From an uncultured Synergistales bacterium (lineage in GTDB: Bacteria > Synergistota > Synergistia > Synergistales > Aminobacteriaceae), in contig CAJOGG010000081.1 of the NCBI GenBank assembly GCA_905234205.1, forward strand, positions 1 to 8,077: a stretch of 8,077 nt of DNA, given 5' to 3'. How positions within the stretch are numbered: position 1 is the stretch's first letter; each line of letters begins with the position of its first letter. Below the pieces are notes generated by a model. The model was not told where the DNA came from, ran no database searches, and saw nothing but the letters and a program-made list of their open reading frames with translations. The translations under genes and the position numbers were made by a program. Shown piece by piece: positions 6,649 to 8,077 of this stretch.

Positions 6649-6956
6649 AATTTGATTTTTGTATCAACAACCCGCCATATCAGGACAATAGGGGGAGACC
6701 TGTGTATAACAAACTTATGGATTCAGCTTATGAAATAGCAGATTGTGCAATATTCATCACTCCCGCACGATTCTTATTTGACGCTGGAGCTACTCCAAAG
6801 GCTTGGAACAAGAAAATGTTGAATGATCCACTGTTCAAAGTTCTTGCTTACGCACCTAATGCTGCTAAATATTTTAAGGGTGTAGACATCAAGGGCGGCG
6901 TGGCTATAACAATAAGGAGGAATAATCATGGAACTATTGACGACGAATACATTTAA
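6645..6956 (+). CDS. Eco57I-like adenine methylase, catalytic half, apparently truncated
   Basis: This 103-residue protein opens with the catalytic motif IV, MKFDFCINNPPYQ (NPPY at 9-12), then the family-typical ITPARFLFDAGATPKAWNKKML and YFKGVDIKGGVAIT segments. In Eco57I-like methylases the latter are followed by a long target-recognition region. Here the family pattern ends near residue 92 and the frame closes after a short tail (NNHGTIDDEYI) that reads across the Shine-Dalgarno and start of the next ORF. The C-terminal recognition domain therefore seems to have been lost by deletion. A strong AGGAGG precedes the start. If the recognition domain is really gone, the split enzyme is probably inactive or depends on another protein for specificity. 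Confidence 0.75.
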   Translation: MKFDFCINNPPYQDNRGRPVYNKLMDSAYEIADCAIFITPARFLFDAGATPKAWNKKMLNDPLFKVLAYAPNAAKYFKGVDIKGGVAITIRRNNHGTIDDEYI

Positions 6957-6978
6957 CGGTATAGCACTCGACGGATAA
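6928..6978 (+). pseudogene. 5' stump of a phage gene, antirepressor-like start possible
   Basis: A perfect AAGGAGG at 6914-6920 stands seven bases before ATG 6928, followed by 16 codons (MELLTTNTFNGIALDG) and TAA. A strong ribosome site ahead of such a short product suggests the beginning of a longer gene cut off by a junction. The pattern of a Phe-Asn-Gly turn before hydrophobic-Leu-Asp vaguely recalls N-termini of phage antirepressor-type proteins, but the evidence is far too short to assign a family. The stump overlaps the end of the truncated methylase half. Confidence 0.4.
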
Positions 6979-6996
6979 AGAAAGCGTCAGGCCATT

Positions 6997-7028
6997 AACA
7001 AAATAAAACCACTCGGACAACCGGGCGG
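6997..7028 (-). terminator. Intrinsic terminator for the minus-strand genes
   Basis: On the minus strand CCGCCCGG, loop TTGT and CCGAGTGG form an eight-position GC-rich stem with one G-U pair and one mismatch, followed by TTTTATTTTGTT. It begins two bases after the TAG (7032-7030) of the coiled-coil gene, exactly where transcription of the minus-strand cluster should end. Confidence 0.75.
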
Positions 7029-7029
7029 C

Positions 7030-7311
7030 CTACTCTTCATCGTCTTCAAAGTATATGTATTCTTGTTGGTTATGGTATTCTTGCCTCAATAATAAATTCT
7101 CCTTTGTGAGCTGGTCAACTTTTTTCTTGAGATCGTAGTTTTCTATTATAAGTTTTCCACACATTGCTTCCAGAGAATCATTCTGTTCTTCCTTCTGCTT
7201 GAGCTGTTTCACGTTATCTTCATACGTATTAGTACCATATATTATTAGGAAAAATACTGCTACGCCCCAAAATATAAATACTCCAGCAATTAATATCTCC
7301 TCCACTTTCAT
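7030..7311 (-). CDS. Small membrane protein: one TM segment plus coiled coil
   Basis: This 93-residue protein has an N-terminal TM helix at about residues 6-26 (ILIAGVFIFWGVAVFFLIIYG). A charged helical tail follows with a leucine-like heptad pattern (LKQKEEQNDSLEAM, then IIENYDLKKKVDQLTKENLLL) and an acidic end (FEDDEE). It has no lipobox or cleavable-looking signal. The layout suggests a membrane-anchored protein that oligomerises through its coiled coil. ATG 7311 has GAGGGGG immediately upstream. The gene lies 31 bases after the SieB-like gene on the same strand and is closed by a terminator, so the two are co-transcribed and may work together at the membrane. Spanin- or holin-like roles are possible but unsupported, since no lysis gene is nearby. 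Confidence 0.75.
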   Translation of the reverse strand: MKVEEILIAGVFIFWGVAVFFLIIYGTNTYEDNVKQLKQKEEQNDSLEAMCGKLIIENYDLKKKVDQLTKENLLLRQEYHNQQEYIYFEDDEE

Positions 7312-7342
7312 ACCCCCTCACGCCTATGTTACCGCAACCGGC

Positions 7343-7987
7343 TTAATTATCTTCCTGATAAATATCGAACCCCGCAGCAGGGACATCTTCCCACATATTC
7401 GTTATGTTAGTCTTATATTTGCTCACGTACTTTGATACATGATCCATCCACTTACACGGCAAGCACTGGGCAGCCTCTGCATAATAAATTCCACGAAGTG
7501 TACTCACGCGATTTAATACCCTCAAAATTCCCTTGTTTAACAAACTCAATACTGAAATGTTTTCTGCTGGAAGCCATACTAAATCGTCTTGGAGCAAAAC
7601 ATATTTTGCCACCGCTATCTCTTTCCTATTAAGAGTTTTTAATAAGTCAGCGATCCTCCCCTCTTCAACCTGCTCATTTTGTATAGCCTCAGCAACAGCT
7701 TGCTTTTTGCTCACTCTATCAGAAATATATCGTGCCACATTTTCGGTAAGCAAAGCAAATATCTTATACAGAATCCCCGCGCCACTTAATACCCAAATTA
7801 ATATTGATACTGATTTTACTGTGTCATACATGCCATTTAGTATAATATGAACATTCGAAAATTCACACAGTAGTACCGACACTAACGAAACACTGAAAGC
7901 CGGGCACATCACCTTCCAAGAAAGATATTTGTCCGGCCTCCGGATTATTTCCAAAATCTTTATAAGGTCATCAATAGTCAAAGCCAT
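7343..7987 (-). CDS. SieB-like superinfection exclusion membrane protein
   Basis: This protein of about 214 residues has two N-terminal hydrophobic segments, about 26-43 (AFSVSLVSVLLCEF) and 60-80 (VSILIWVLSGAGILYKIFAL). A basic/helical linker follows, then a cytoplasmic domain from about 112 with the pattern LLKTLNRKEIAVAKYVLLQDD...ISVLSLLNKGILRVL. That arrangement (two TMs, an 'E/K-x-x-hydrophobic' helix, and a short winged-helix-like 'L-x-x-L-x-x-K-G-I-L' element) matches the SieB superinfection-exclusion family, whose namesakes abort infection by related phages. The C-terminus is longer than usual, with paired Cys (QCLPCKW). ATG 7987 overlaps the preceding stop (TGATG), which favours it over GTG 7990. 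It is in an operon with the downstream TM/coiled-coil gene. Family assignment is by pattern and fairly secure; activity is untested. Confidence 0.75.
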   Translation of the reverse strand: MALTIDDLIKILEIIRRPDKYLSWKVMCPAFSVSLVSVLLCEFSNVHIILNGMYDTVKSVSILIWVLSGAGILYKIFALLTENVARYISDRVSKKQAVAEAIQNEQVEEGRIADLLKTLNRKEIAVAKYVLLQDDLVWLPAENISVLSLLNKGILRVLNRVSTLRGIYYAEAAQCLPCKWMDHVSKYVSKYKTNITNMWEDVPAAGFDIYQEDN

Positions 7988-8077
7988 CACGCTTCCGCTA
8001 CCATGCCATACATGCGGGCTTTGGCCTCGTCATATAATTCCTGAAAAGCTGCTATCTCTTTAATATCGCCGTCAGCT
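7987..8077 (-). CDS. C-terminal end of an unidentified protein (partial)
   Basis: The last 29 codons of a minus-strand gene enter at the right edge, coding a helical, acidic/Ala-rich end (DGDIKEIAAFQELYDEAKAR, then MYGMVAEA) and stopping at TGA 7989-7987, overlapped by the SieB-like start. This tight overlap puts it in the same transcript. Too little is visible to name a family. Confidence 0.7.
   Translation of the reverse strand, partial: ADGDIKEIAAFQELYDEAKARMYGMVAEA

Noticed and set aside
7432..7850. Plus-strand ORFs opposite the SieB-like gene (7432-7632 and 7533-7850)
   Set aside because: No ribosome site, low-complexity Ser/Cys-rich products, and the minus strand gives a recognisable membrane protein with family pattern across the same bases.
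1..8077. CRISPR arrays, tRNA or rRNA genes, IS ends and attachment sites
   Set aside because: I saw no spaced direct repeats, cloverleaf-like segments, transposase motifs, terminal inverted repeats or matching direct repeats at the two junctions.

Overview
The window looks like part of a phage or prophage early (replication and DNA-modification) region from a Bacillota-type host. Supporting signs are moderately low GC, strong AGGAGG-type ribosome binding sites, tightly overlapping (ATGA, TAATG, TGATG) genes, and a cargo of sliding clamp, DUF669-type ssDNA-binding protein, small Cys-rich zinc proteins, an SF2 helicase, DNA methyltransferases and a SieB-like exclusion protein. No integrase, polymerase or unambiguous structural gene is visible, so 'phage' rests on gene content. 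Host phylum is an inference.

Layout. Bases 1 to about 400 are a richer-GC minus-strand fragment coding a fibronectin type III-like domain of a larger protein that runs off the left edge. From about 400 to 6978 there is one plus-strand operon: two small unknown genes; a TTG-started DNA polymerase III beta-clamp gene (878-2000) broken by a +1 frame change between 1104 and 1156; a DUF669 protein; a terminator-like hairpin; a two-module zinc protein; a Lar-like zinc-ribbon protein; a 19-codon Lar remnant; an SF2 helicase carrying a 129-residue mini-intein exactly inside its Walker B (DE/CHH) motif; a beta-class N6/N4 DNA methyltransferase; and an Eco57I-like adenine methylase split over two genes, the second apparently truncated. 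The block ends with a 16-codon gene stump that has a perfect Shine-Dalgarno. From about 6997 to the right edge everything is on the minus strand: the end of an unknown gene, a SieB-like two-TM protein, a TM plus coiled-coil protein, and an intrinsic terminator.

How it fits together. The clamp, DUF669 protein and helicase form a replication/recombination set. The two methyltransferases and the Lar-like proteins would help phage DNA evade host restriction. The minus-strand SieB-like gene would act against superinfecting phages. The intein makes helicase activity depend on protein splicing.

Both ends of the plus-strand block cut through genes: at the left, two head-to-head genes both seem to lose their 5' ends; at the right, a methylase half and the following gene are both cut short. 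This suggests mosaic recombination/deletion or an assembly chimera, and both ends deserve checking against raw reads.
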